Positions 1 to 8,467 of a DNA stretch of 46,206 nt are shown here, one piece after another. How positions within the stretch are numbered: position 1 is the first letter of the stretch; every line of letters starts with the position of its first letter. Under the pieces are notes generated by a model. That model was given only the letters and a program-made list of their open reading frames with translations. It ran no database searches and had not been told where the DNA came from. The stretch covers positions 1-46,206 of the forward strand of contig JAPDJO010000033.1 of assembly GCA_029259115.1 (NCBI GenBank), written 5' to 3'. This stretch comes from Thermoplasmatota archaeon. GTDB taxonomy: Archaea > Thermoplasmatota > E2 > DHVEG-1 > B18-G2. Position numbers and translations under genes: made by a program.

Positions 1-620
1 AGAGAGGATTCTTCACATGCTCCTCTTACAAAGAGTACAAGGAAAAATCAGAGAAACTCATCAGGCAGGGAGTTATAACCAAGGAAGACCTCGAAAAAGC
101 AAGGATAGAGAGGTACATCATAGGGCCGGTATTCAACCTGGACTTCTTCTATTCTCCAATAGAGGAAAAAGGTAGCAAGCTCGAACTCCTTGGAATAGAC
201 TGGAGATTCGAAACCAGCTTGGATGGTCACGTTAGATTGCCAGCGCCGCAGCAGTTAAGTCTACCCGAACACCAGATGATTCCTGAATACACAGTATGTG
301 GCCATAACTCAGCGACACTCAGAGAATCTCTTCTTGAAAAGGCATTCAAACTCGGAGAAACCTTTGTCAAGGCAACATGGGAACACTACGAGTACGGAAT
401 CATCGGTCCATTCTGCCTGCAGACATGCGTGGATAAGGATCTCAACTTCTACATCTACGACGTTGCTCCAAGAGTTGGCGGAGGAACAAATGTGCACATG
501 TTTGTTGGGCACCCCTATGGAAACACACTCTGGAGAAAACCGATGAGCACAGGGAGAAGAGTAGCAATGGAAATCAGGAGAGCAATTGAGATGGATAGGT
601 TAAAAGAAATAGTCAGTTAA
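1..620 (+). CDS. purP: PurP, formate-dependent AICAR-to-FAICAR ligase (5' end outside window)
   Basis: This is the C-terminal part of the archaeal purine enzyme that uses formate and ATP to formylate AICAR in the ninth step of IMP synthesis, replacing the folate-dependent PurH transformylase. The reading frame is open from base 3, so the gene begins upstream; about 205 codons are visible. The C-terminal stretch with RVGGGTNVHMFVGHPYGN and the run to WRKPMSTGRRVAMEIRRAI is typical of the PurP ATP-grasp domain. The stop at 618-620 is followed one base later by a possible TTG start of the next gene. Identification is from family recognition. The base composition looks less AT-rich than that of genes after about 4.3 kb. 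Confidence 0.9.
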   Translation, partial: RGFFTCSSYKEYKEKSEKLIRQGVITKEDLEKARIERYIIGPVFNLDFFYSPIEEKGSKLELLGIDWRFETSLDGHVRLPAPQQLSLPEHQMIPEYTVCGHNSATLRESLLEKAFKLGETFVKATWEHYEYGIIGPFCLQTCVDKDLNFYIYDVAPRVGGGTNVHMFVGHPYGNTLWRKPMSTGRRVAMEIRRAIEMDRLKEIVS

Positions 621-642
621 GTTGAATCGATTGCGAATTCAG

Positions 643-2031
643 ATGATGTCAATGATGCACAAGTTGAAGATCCTAATCATCTTGACTCTTCTTATTTTTC
701 CGGTGGTTACAGTCCCTTCTATGGAGATGAATGGGGGAATTGTAGCAAACTGGACTGTAATGTACTATATTTGTGGTGAAAAGGGCGACATGGATATATA
801 CGCCGATCTGTTGATAGAAAATCTCTCAAGAATTGGATCTGGTCCAAACTTTAACCTGGTTGCTTTATTTGATGGACCCGGATATAATGATTCGGCAATA
901 CTCTATTTTGACAAAAATGGACGTACGATAAGACTGAATGATGTTCTGGGTTGGCCATCAGAGGTGGATATGAGTAGCAGTATAACATTTGAAATGTTTT
1001 GTAAAAACATCATGCTAACTTTCCCTTCTAAATATTACGCTTTTGTAACATTTGCAACTGGAGGTACAGGATGGAAATGGTATGCTTTTAATGATATGGA
1101 GGGTGGAGGTTTAAATCTTTCAGATTTTGCAGAATCTCTTAAGAGAATAACATGTGATGGTAGTAGAAAATTGGATGTTCTTTTTACATCCTGTTGTATG
1201 AGTTCTATAGAACTCTCCTACGAGATATGCCCCTACGTTAGATACCTGGTAACAACTCAGGAACACATCGCCGGTTACGATCTTGTAAAAAGATATTACC
1301 AACCGATATGGGCACTCAAAAATAACAGTTATTTAAGTCCAGAAGACTTTGCCAAACTCTCGGTAGAAATTTACGAACCAATCACTTTCGAATACTTCAC
1401 ATCGTACGGCTACAAGATATCTCCCTTGACAAAGATGCTAAACAAACTTCCTTTTCGAGGACTCCACACCGTTGTTATGAATTCCTCCGCAGTAGCTATA
1501 AACTTGAGTAGAGTGTCGTCTCTGGTCAGGGAAGTGGATAATTTGTCCATTTTCTTGATTCTGTACGCACATGACGAGAAGATGAGAGATGAAGTAAAAT
1601 TAGCGAGAGATGAAGCAAAGGAATTCGGCAAAGCCTGGCCAAAACTGTGGGAGAATACCTTACTCAAAATCGTTTACGCACGTTTTCCGATTTATATGCT
1701 GTCATATAACTGCAGGATAGATTTGTACGATTTTGTACGCAGATTGAAAGAATACTCGGATAACGGGAAGTTGAGAGAAATCTGTGAGGGCGTGATGAAT
1801 AAGATAAATTCATCAGTTATTTTGATAAAGAGGATCGATGGGGACATATCCTATGGATTCAATATATTTTTTCCGGAGACCGACGTCATGTATAAAATAC
1901 ACTCGACCCATAATGGAGACCCTATCAGCAGATATGAAGACTTAAGGTTTTCAAAAGATATAAGATGGGATGAGTTTCTCAGAATTTATCTATCGCATAA
2001 GACCATTCTTACACAATGTCCTAGAGATTGA
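643..2031 (+). CDS. Clostripain-like (peptidase C11 family) secreted protein, probably without the catalytic His
   Basis: The protein resembles clostripain-family (C11) cysteine peptidases: a strand beginning NWTVMYYICGEKGDMD, a GGTGW segment where the family has HGGGW, and TSCCMSSIEL where the family has DACLMxxxE. An N-terminal hydrophobic stretch (KILIILTLLIFPVVTV) is a likely signal peptide, so it probably acts outside the membrane. The catalytic Cys seems kept (the first Cys of CCM), but the residue at the usual His position is Gly. It may therefore be a non-catalytic binding protein, or the His may be supplied elsewhere. The frame is open back to a TTG at 622; ATG codons at 643, 646, 652 and 655 are all possible starts, and 643 is a compromise. 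No clear ribosome-binding site is visible. Confidence 0.65.
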   Translation: MMSMMHKLKILIILTLLIFPVVTVPSMEMNGGIVANWTVMYYICGEKGDMDIYADLLIENLSRIGSGPNFNLVALFDGPGYNDSAILYFDKNGRTIRLNDVLGWPSEVDMSSSITFEMFCKNIMLTFPSKYYAFVTFATGGTGWKWYAFNDMEGGGLNLSDFAESLKRITCDGSRKLDVLFTSCCMSSIELSYEICPYVRYLVTTQEHIAGYDLVKRYYQPIWALKNNSYLSPEDFAKLSVEIYEPITFEYFTSYGYKISPLTKMLNKLPFRGLHTVVMNSSAVAINLSRVSSLVREVDNLSIFLILYAHDEKMRDEVKLARDEAKEFGKAWPKLWENTLLKIVYARFPIYMLSYNCRIDLYDFVRRLKEYSDNGKLREICEGVMNKINSSVILIKRIDGDISYGFNIFFPETDVMYKIHSTHNGDPISRYEDLRFSKDIRWDEFLRIYLSHKTILTQCPRD

Positions 2032-2089
2032 CCCTTATCTTGTGTGCATAGCGAAATGAATAAGTACGATGCAGAATACTTCATCATCC

Positions 2090-2494
2090 ATGCCAAAGAG
2101 GTTAATAGTCAAAGACGTTGAGAAATGTGTAGGTTGCGGGTTATGCATGTATGCCTGCTCGAGAATGCATGGTGAGATAGGTAACGATTACTCTGGAATA
2201 CTGCCTGTAAGTTTGAGTGGTTTTGAGAGAGGAGCAACCGTTATACTGTGCAGAGCATGTGAAGATCCCCCATGTGCCCAGGTATGCCCAACCGGTGCCC
2301 TCACTCCAAGAGAGGGTGGAGGTGTCAGGTACAGAGAGGATCTCTGTATAGGTTGTAAGAACTGCATAAAGGCATGCACGATCGGAGCGATATTCGAGAG
2401 AACCAACGGTAAACCTGCTGTATGTATTCATTGCGGATACTGTGCAGACTTCTGCCCCCACGGTGTACTAAGTTTCGAGGAGGTGAAAAGGTGA
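2090..2494 (+). CDS. Four-cluster-type 4Fe-4S ferredoxin subunit of an aldehyde oxidoreductase
   Basis: A small iron-sulfur electron-transfer protein of the HycB/DMSO-reductase-B type. Cysteine groups occur in order as CVGCGLCMYAC, CRACEDPPCAQVCP, CIGCKNCIKAC and CIHCGYCADFCP, enough to hold about four 4Fe-4S clusters. It ends in a GTGA overlap with the aldehyde oxidoreductase gene, so the two are translationally coupled and the protein very likely takes electrons from that enzyme. The start at 2090 (MPKRLIV) puts the first Cys motif at the usual distance from the N terminus; an in-frame ATG at 2069 is also possible. No signal peptide is seen, so it is expected to be cytoplasmic. Confidence 0.85.
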   Translation: MPKRLIVKDVEKCVGCGLCMYACSRMHGEIGNDYSGILPVSLSGFERGATVILCRACEDPPCAQVCPTGALTPREGGGVRYREDLCIGCKNCIKACTIGAIFERTNGKPAVCIHCGYCADFCPHGVLSFEEVKR

Positions 2495-4230
2495 GGAGCA
2501 AGGTCTTGAAGATAGACCTCACCACCTACAGATATGAGATTGAGGACAGGAAAGATTTATTTGAGGAATGGATCGGAGGCACCGGAGTTGCGATACAGTT
2601 ACTGAGAGAAGAGATGAACCCACATGTCGATCCTCTCGGTGAGGAGAATGTCATAGTGTTTGCAGTTGGTCCTTTCACACCAGCATATCCCCTTGCATCA
2701 AAGACCGTAGCCATGTTCAAGAGTCCGCTGACCAACAACCTGGGAGAAAGTCATGCCGGAGGCAGAACTGCATGCGCAATAGCCAATGCTGGATATGGAG
2801 CCATTGTGATCAAAGGCAGGAGTGTAAAACCGGTATATGTTGTGGTAAACAACGATAAGGTCTATTTCAGGGATGCTAGGGTGATATGGGGAATAACCGA
2901 CTCTCTGATTGTCGGAAGGATCATCGCTGAGAAGGAGGGTGGAAGGGGAGTAAGAACAGTCATGAGAATCGGCGGCGCCGGCGAGAGAATGGTGAGATAC
3001 GCATGTGTAACTACAGAGACCTACAGACATTTTGGGAGACTCGGTCTTGGTGCGGTATTTGGAAGCAAGAATCTCAAAGCATTTGTCGTGATCGGAAAGG
3101 GTAGTTATAGAGCAAAGGATATGAAGACGTACAGAGAGGTGTACAGCAGGATATATGATCTCGCCGTCAAATCGGATGCGATGAAGAAATACCATCTCAT
3201 AGGAACTCCAGTGAACATAAAACCGCTGAATGAAATCGGTGCCTTGCCCACTAGAAATCTCCAGTCGTCAAGATTTGAGGATGCCGAGGAGATAAGTGGA
3301 GAGGCAATAGCAGAGCATAATCTTGGTAGAAGAATTGCCTGCAGTCATTGCCCCGTTGCGTGCATACATGTCTTCACCCTTCGTATACCCTATGAAAATG
3401 AACCCTACTTCTACAAGACGGTCATGATATCCTATGATTATGAGCCGATTTATGCTCTCGGTTCAATGCTGGGAATAGGCAACAGAGAAGACCTTCTCAG
3501 ATTACTGCACAGGGTTGAGATATATGGTTTAGATGCAATGAGCACAGGCGTATGTCTTGCATGGGCAACAGAGGCGATGGAGAAAGGATTGATAGGAGAG
3601 AGCGAAACTTTACTTCCTCTCAGGTTCGGAGATGCCAACACTTACATAAAAGCAGTTGATCACATAGTCAAACAACCCAATGATTTTTACAGGGCTCTGG
3701 CACAGGGCGTTGATAAAGCGTCTGAGATCTACGGAGGAAAGGAATTTGCTCTGTCCTTTGGTGGAAACGAGATGCCGGGTTATCATGCGGGATATGCCAC
3801 TCACATAGGTTATCTCATTGGGTTAAGACACAGCCATCTCGATAATGCTGGTTACTCTCTCGACCAGAAGATGAAAGAAGTGCCTGAACCTGAGCAGGTG
3901 GTGGATAAACTTGTCAGCGAAGAAAAGTGGAGACAGGTTTTATCGAGTCTGGTCATATGCTTCTTTGCAAGAAATATCTACAAACCCGATATCGTGGTAG
4001 ACGCATTCAGGGCTCTCGGCAGAGAGATAACGAAAGATGAACTGATGGAAAAGGGAAATAAAATATACATGGAAAAGCTGAAATTGAAAATGGAGATGGG
4101 CTTTGACTGGAAGAAACTTCGAATACCTGATAGAATATTCGAAACAGATACTCCTCATGGTATGCTGAGAAGAGATTATATCGAAAGGGCATTGAATTAC
4201 TACAGGGAGAAATACATGGATGCAATCTGA
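2491..4230 (+). CDS. aor: Tungsten-type aldehyde:ferredoxin oxidoreductase
   Basis: This enzyme oxidises aldehydes to carboxylic acids with ferredoxin as acceptor, using a tungsten (or molybdenum) bis-pterin and one 4Fe-4S cluster. The four cluster ligands known in the Pyrococcus furiosus enzyme (C288, C291, C295, C494, from memory) have counterparts at C284, C287, C291 (ACSHCPVAC) and C490 (SLVICFF). Pterin-region motifs ESHAGGRTA and GRLGLGAVFGSKNLKA are present. The start is the GTG at 2491, preceded by GAGGAGGTG and overlapping the ferredoxin stop by 4 nt; this gives 579 residues, normal for the family. The open frame extends back to 2422 but that part overlaps the ferredoxin and is unlikely to be used. 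The substrate cannot be told from the sequence. Confidence 0.92.
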   Translation: MRSKVLKIDLTTYRYEIEDRKDLFEEWIGGTGVAIQLLREEMNPHVDPLGEENVIVFAVGPFTPAYPLASKTVAMFKSPLTNNLGESHAGGRTACAIANAGYGAIVIKGRSVKPVYVVVNNDKVYFRDARVIWGITDSLIVGRIIAEKEGGRGVRTVMRIGGAGERMVRYACVTTETYRHFGRLGLGAVFGSKNLKAFVVIGKGSYRAKDMKTYREVYSRIYDLAVKSDAMKKYHLIGTPVNIKPLNEIGALPTRNLQSSRFEDAEEISGEAIAEHNLGRRIACSHCPVACIHVFTLRIPYENEPYFYKTVMISYDYEPIYALGSMLGIGNREDLLRLLHRVEIYGLDAMSTGVCLAWATEAMEKGLIGESETLLPLRFGDANTYIKAVDHIVKQPNDFYRALAQGVDKASEIYGGKEFALSFGGNEMPGYHAGYATHIGYLIGLRHSHLDNAGYSLDQKMKEVPEPEQVVDKLVSEEKWRQVLSSLVICFFARNIYKPDIVVDAFRALGREITKDELMEKGNKIYMEKLKLKMEMGFDWKKLRIPDRIFETDTPHGMLRRDYIERALNYYREKYMDAI

Positions 4231-4233
4231 CGT

Positions 4234-5406
4234 TTATCTCCTTTCTCTGTATTTTTTGATTGCCAGCATAATCACTGGCAGGATTATGAAAGCCATCATA
4301 TCTCCAGTGTCTCCGGCAAAAGCCAGAACATCTGCGAAATTCTTGATGCCGGCAAGATAAACAACTAATGGAGGTATGGTCGTTAGACTCCATGCTATCG
4401 ATTTCTTCAGTTTGAGAAATTCTTTACTGTTGCTCTGCTGGGCAAGACCTATTCCTATGTAACTTGTGGTTATAGCCAAGAGAGGTATTATGTTTCCCAC
4501 GATTTTTCCAAGTCTTCCATAGAGAATTTCCAGACCCTGAGTTGCTATCTGCGGAGTGTTTCTACCAAAAACCAGCAAGAAAGATATCATGAAGATTGCA
4601 TAAATGATCGTTGGTATCAGAAAGGCGAGAATAACAACGTTTCTCGTCTTTTTATAATCTCCTATGCCTCTATAGATATCAGGTATTATGGTGTGACATC
4701 CAAGTGCAAATATTGCAACACCAGTCATTGAAAGTATACCGCCCAGCTCTGCATACATGGCATTTTCTGGTTTCGCGTATGGAAAGAGTGAAGCCGTGAT
4801 GCCTATAAAAAGAACAAGCATGAGGAAACTCATGATGAGTTCTGTCTTCCCGCTTGCTTCCAGTCCAAGGTAGATCACGGCGGATGCAAGTAACCAGAAT
4901 ATGACAGCGCCTATGGTTTCATTTACCCCAAGCAGACTTGAGAATACACTACCCATTCCCGCGATATACGCAAGCATCGCACCGAAGCCCATTATCAGAA
5001 TGCTCAGATACATTATCCATCCACCAGCGTTCCCGAGAAGTTTCTGCGCCATGGTACTCATCTGGGCTCCTCTCATCTCCGCGGAGAGTTTTAGGACAAT
5101 GAGAGCGGTGAACATCAGAAATACCATGACACCTAGCAGGATGAGAAAAGCGGGAATCATACCAACTCTGGATGCTGCATATGGTAAACCCAATATGCCG
5201 GCGCCCACCTGTGTACCAATAAGTATTGCAAGTCCCTCCCATGGAGTGATTACAGGTTTGAATACCTTTATGGTGGATAATCTAAATTTGACAATCTTGG
5301 TTTGCTCTCGTATCAACTGGAGTAAAATCTTCTTTCTTCTCAACCTTCTCGCAAGTCTCTTTTTCCTTGCATAATAGTCTCTCAGAGAGACTGATTTTTC
5401 GCTCAT
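4234..5406 (-). CDS. Amino-acid permease, aromatic/SLC38-like (HAAAP-type)
   Basis: A membrane transporter of about 390 residues with roughly 11 hydrophobic segments. After a basic cytoplasmic N-terminal tail of about 50 residues comes TPWEGLAILIGTQVGAGIL, the substrate- and ion-binding unwound helix typical of the APC superfamily and close to tyrosine/tryptophan permeases. It probably imports an aromatic or neutral amino acid by ion symport. It lies 27 nt downstream of a stand-alone RAM-domain protein on the same strand, which hints at amino-acid-responsive control. Its 3' end meets the aldehyde oxidoreductase gene tail to tail with a 3-nt gap. The exact substrate is not determinable. Confidence 0.85.
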   Translation of the reverse strand: MSEKSVSLRDYYARKKRLARRLRRKKILLQLIREQTKIVKFRLSTIKVFKPVITPWEGLAILIGTQVGAGILGLPYAASRVGMIPAFLILLGVMVFLMFTALIVLKLSAEMRGAQMSTMAQKLLGNAGGWIMYLSILIMGFGAMLAYIAGMGSVFSSLLGVNETIGAVIFWLLASAVIYLGLEASGKTELIMSFLMLVLFIGITASLFPYAKPENAMYAELGGILSMTGVAIFALGCHTIIPDIYRGIGDYKKTRNVVILAFLIPTIIYAIFMISFLLVFGRNTPQIATQGLEILYGRLGKIVGNIIPLLAITTSYIGIGLAQQSNSKEFLKLKKSIAWSLTTIPPLVVYLAGIKNFADVLAFAGDTGDMMAFIILPVIMLAIKKYRERR

Positions 5407-5433
5407 GCTACCTTGTTAATTCTGGCTCTGTTT

Positions 5434-5679
5434 TTAGTCATCTGCAGACTCTATGACTATAGCGGTTGTTGTATCTATAACACCATCTATTCTGTAGATG
5501 TCAGATACGATCCTTCTTGTCAGCTCTTTTAGATCTGGAGCCTCTATTCTAACGATGGCATCGTAAGGTCCTGTAACACCCTTTGCTTCTTTAACCTCTG
5601 GTATCTTCTTCTTTATCTCTTTGAGTACCTTTTCGACTTTGTCCACCTCCACTGTTAGCAGAACGAAAGCTTCTATCAT
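5434..5679 (-). CDS. Stand-alone Lrp/AsnC ligand-binding (RAM) domain protein
   Basis: This 81-residue protein is a complete RAM domain: EAFVLLTVEVDKVEKVLKEI, then GVTGPYDAIVRIEAPDLKEL, then a C-terminal segment ending in DGVIDTTTAIV. The usual N-terminal helix-turn-helix is absent, and the gene starts cleanly at an ATG, so it does not look like a truncation. Stand-alone RAM proteins in archaea bind amino acids and may modulate full-length Lrp regulators by mixed assembly. It sits between the 5-formyl-THF cyclo-ligase and the amino-acid permease, all on the minus strand with small gaps (34 and 27 nt), so co-transcription is likely. Confidence 0.88.
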   Translation of the reverse strand: MIEAFVLLTVEVDKVEKVLKEIKKKIPEVKEAKGVTGPYDAIVRIEAPDLKELTRRIVSDIYRIDGVIDTTTAIVIESADD

Positions 5680-5713
5680 AGTATCAGCTGTGGATTTGAT
5701 GCAAAATCATGAC

Positions 5714-6289
5714 TTAAATCTTTCTGCAAAGCAAAACTCTTTTCTCACTTACTATCATATCAACAGGTACATCATTTTTATCTTCAGAAATCCGATCCAC
5801 GATCTGAAAATCATACGCAATACCTATCTTCAGAGCATTTACACCTCTCAAGAATCTATCGTAGAATCCCTTTCCATAACCTATTCTATAACCTCTCAAG
5901 TCGAAGGCGATACCAGGGACAATAATGACATCAATATCTCCTCTGTAGATTTTCTTGTTCTGTGGTTCAAGAATACCAAATGCACCTCTTTCCAAATCAT
6001 CTAGATTTTCGATCTCCACCGGATAAATCATGTCACTTTCCAAACTGGTATAAGGAACCAGAACCTTTTTATTGTTTAGAGAGTCTATGATCATCTCTCT
6101 GGTCTCAACCTCGTTATCATGGGCGATGTAAAACATTATTACCTTACAAGATCTATACTCGGGTAGATCAAACAACCTTTCCTTAATTTCTCTGCTCATT
6201 TCGAGAACCTTTTCTCTACTTAGAGATCTTCTGATGCGTAACAATCTTTTCCTGATTTCATCCTTACTTTCCACAACCGTAATATACAT
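5714..6289 (-). CDS. 5-formyltetrahydrofolate cyclo-ligase
   Basis: This enzyme converts 5-formyl-THF to 5,10-methenyl-THF with ATP, rescuing folate (or a modified archaeal folate) into the one-carbon pool. The signature GIAFDLRGYRIGYGKGFYDR near residue 125-145 is the family's ATP/folate-binding motif, and an N-terminal basic helix (RKRLLRIRRSL) is also typical. At 191 residues it is normal in length. It is divergent from the mevalonate kinase gene with only 28 nt between the starts, so the two promoters must overlap. Confidence 0.9.
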   Translation of the reverse strand: MYITVVESKDEIRKRLLRIRRSLSREKVLEMSREIKERLFDLPEYRSCKVIMFYIAHDNEVETREMIIDSLNNKKVLVPYTSLESDMIYPVEIENLDDLERGAFGILEPQNKKIYRGDIDVIIVPGIAFDLRGYRIGYGKGFYDRFLRGVNALKIGIAYDFQIVDRISEDKNDVPVDMIVSEKRVLLCRKI

Positions 6290-6317
6290 CTCAGATATAA
6301 CAAGGTTTGTTGATCAG
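6290..6317. promoter_or_regulatory. Very short divergent promoter gap, folate gene / mevalonate operon
   Basis: Only 28 bp separate the two opposite start codons. An AGATATAAC stretch at about 6293-6301 is a plausible TATA box for the mevalonate kinase operon, about 20-25 nt before its ATG, which would make that transcript leaderless. The elements for the minus-strand gene must lie at least partly inside the kinase coding region. This is inference from position and base content only. Confidence 0.4.
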
Positions 6318-7220
6318 ATGTCTTCGATCGGGAGAGGATATGGGAAGATAATTCTCTTCAATGAACATTTCGTCGTGTATGGAATACCAGCAATAGCATC
6401 AGCAATAGATAGATACGTTGAAGTGAAGATAACAGATAGCGAGGAATTAGAAATATTTGATGAAAGGTTGAAAAGGGCAAACGATAAGATTGAGATGAAA
6501 ATTCTGAATATAATCTCATCTAAGATCGGTGTGGATCTATCAAAAAACCCAATAAAGATTGAAATAAAAGGGGATTTACCTCTTGGAAGCGGTCTTGGGG
6601 CGAGCGCAGCAACATGTGTAGCACTATCGAGAGCCTTATCAAATCATTTTAATCTGAATCTGAGGGATGAAGAGATCAACGAGCTGGCATACTATGGAGA
6701 AAAGATTTTTCATGGTACTCCATCGGGCATAGATAACACGGTTTCTACCTTTGGTGGAGTGATATGGTTTGAAAGAGAGAAAAACATAGAGAGAATTACC
6801 CTAGGAAAACCTCTCTATATAGTCATAGGAAATACCGGAATACCATCATCAACCAAAAAGGCTGTTGAAAAGGTTAGAAAAAGGAGGGAAAGGGAGAGAG
6901 AAAGATTTGATGAGATTTTTGAGGAAGCCAGAAGTCTAGCCTATGATTCCAGAAGATATCTGGAGATGGGAGATCTAGACAAGATTGGAGAATGCATGAC
7001 CAAAAACCATGCCTTGCTCAAGGAAATCGGTGTTTCCTGTAAGGAGCTGGATATGCTGGTAGAGCTATCTCTCAAGAGTGGCGCCCTCGGTGCAAAGTTA
7101 ACAGGAGGTGGTCTTGGAGGCAACATGATAGCTCTCGTTAAAGATGAAAAGGATCAAGATATTATAGCAAGAGAGTTTGAAAAGAGGGGTTTTAAATCCA
7201 TGAAGGTGAAGGTGGGATAG
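6318..7220 (+). CDS. mvk: Mevalonate kinase
   Basis: A GHMP-family kinase that phosphorylates mevalonate to 5-phosphomevalonate, the first step of this operon's pathway. N-terminal KIILFNEHFVVYG and the nucleotide-binding loop PLGSGLGASAA (about residues 88-98) are diagnostic, as is GTPSGIDNTVSTFGG with the catalytic Asp. The ATG at 6318 gives 300 residues with the usual N terminus; an upstream extension to 6234 would run through the divergent folate gene and was rejected. It is followed after 1 nt by the decarboxylase gene. Confidence 0.93.
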   Translation: MSSIGRGYGKIILFNEHFVVYGIPAIASAIDRYVEVKITDSEELEIFDERLKRANDKIEMKILNIISSKIGVDLSKNPIKIEIKGDLPLGSGLGASAATCVALSRALSNHFNLNLRDEEINELAYYGEKIFHGTPSGIDNTVSTFGGVIWFEREKNIERITLGKPLYIVIGNTGIPSSTKKAVEKVRKRRERERERFDEIFEEARSLAYDSRRYLEMGDLDKIGECMTKNHALLKEIGVSCKELDMLVELSLKSGALGAKLTGGGLGGNMIALVKDEKDQDIIAREFEKRGFKSMKVKVG

Positions 7221-7221
7221 A

Positions 7222-8463
7222 ATGCTATTCAGGGATTTTGTTGAGGAATTGGACAAGAGGGAGATGATTGTTAAAATAGACAGAGAAGTTAATTCAGATC
7301 TTGAAGTCACTCAGATCATTAGATCTCAAGGGGAGAGACCTGTTCTTTTTACCAATATAAAGGGTAGCGATATCAAACTCATATCTAATGTCTGCTCCTC
7401 GAGAAAATTACTATCGATAGGTCTTGGTATAGAGGAAAAAGATCTACTCAGGGCAATAATAAAATCTATAGAGAATCCTTCTACGCCAGAAATAAAAAAC
7501 GACTTCGAATACAATGAAATTGACCCCAATCTAAACCTTCTCCCCATACCCAAATTCTACTCCTCAGATGGGGGTAAGTATATAACTGCTGGAGTTGCAG
7601 TAATAGAAGATAAGGAATATGGATTAAACGCATCTTATCATAGAGCGATGGTCATAGGCAAGGATAGAATAGTTTTGAGAGTTCTACCGAGAGACTTCCA
7701 TAAATATATAGAAAGAGGAAATAAGAGGTTTGCATTCTGCATAGGCAATCCCATATCTGTAATCATAGCAGCAGCGATATCCGTAGAGATCGAGAAAAGT
7801 GAGCTAGACATAGCTAATACTCTTTACCCCATAAATCTCATAGATTTTGATGGAGTCCTCGCTCCAGAAGCAGAGATAGTAATGATATGTGAAATTACAG
7901 GTGAAGAGGAGAAAGAAGGACCGTTTGTTGATATAACCCAAACATTAGATATAGTCAGGAAGCAACCAGTAGCAAGAATCGAGAGGATTTACATAAAGAA
8001 AGATCCTCTATTTCATGCGATACTTCCTGCAGGATATGAGCATAGGCTTATAATGGGTATGCCAAGGGAAGCTACTATTTATAGAGAAGTAGCAAAGGTG
8101 TGCGATGTGATCGATGTATCCCTATCTATTGGAGGATGCTCTTGGCTTCATGGCATAGTGAAGATAAGGAAAAGAAAAGAGGATGATGGAAAGAAGGCTA
8201 TAGAGGCTGCATTTAGGGGGCATAGATCGATGAAGCATGTTTTTGTTGTAGACGATGATATCGATATCTATGACCCTCACCAAGTAGAGTGGGCAATGGC
8301 TACACGCTTTCAGGGAAGTAAGGATATGATTATGAAACGAGAGAAAGGATCATCTCTTGATCCATCTGCCAATCCAATAACAAGAGAAACAACAAAGATA
8401 GGATTTGATCTTACCATTCCTTTTGATAGAGATAAAAAATTCTTTGAAAGGGTAGAGAAGTGA
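7222..8463 (+). CDS. UbiD-family decarboxylase, probable trans-anhydromevalonate 5-phosphate decarboxylase
   Basis: UbiD-family enzymes decarboxylate unsaturated acids with prenylated FMN. In the archaeal mevalonate pathway one member converts trans-anhydromevalonate 5-phosphate to isopentenyl phosphate. The assignment to that step here rests on context: the gene sits between mevalonate kinase and both subunits of phosphomevalonate dehydratase, with gaps of 1 and 4 nt. Family features include the conserved LIDFDGVLAPEAEIV and EGPFVDITQTLD regions and a length of 413 residues. The UbiX-type flavin prenyltransferase needed for the cofactor is not in this window. Confidence 0.9.
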   Translation: MLFRDFVEELDKREMIVKIDREVNSDLEVTQIIRSQGERPVLFTNIKGSDIKLISNVCSSRKLLSIGLGIEEKDLLRAIIKSIENPSTPEIKNDFEYNEIDPNLNLLPIPKFYSSDGGKYITAGVAVIEDKEYGLNASYHRAMVIGKDRIVLRVLPRDFHKYIERGNKRFAFCIGNPISVIIAAAISVEIEKSELDIANTLYPINLIDFDGVLAPEAEIVMICEITGEEEKEGPFVDITQTLDIVRKQPVARIERIYIKKDPLFHAILPAGYEHRLIMGMPREATIYREVAKVCDVIDVSLSIGGCSWLHGIVKIRKRKEDDGKKAIEAAFRGHRSMKHVFVVDDDIDIYDPHQVEWAMATRFQGSKDMIMKREKGSSLDPSANPITRETTKIGFDLTIPFDRDKKFFERVEK

Positions 8464-8467
8464 TAGG

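Noticed and set aside
4901..5374. Long open frame on the plus strand opposite the permease gene
   Set aside because: It is the complement of a well-supported membrane protein gene; its translation has no family features.
6234..6317. N-terminal extension of mevalonate kinase
   Set aside because: It would overlap the folate gene and add residues before the normal family N terminus.
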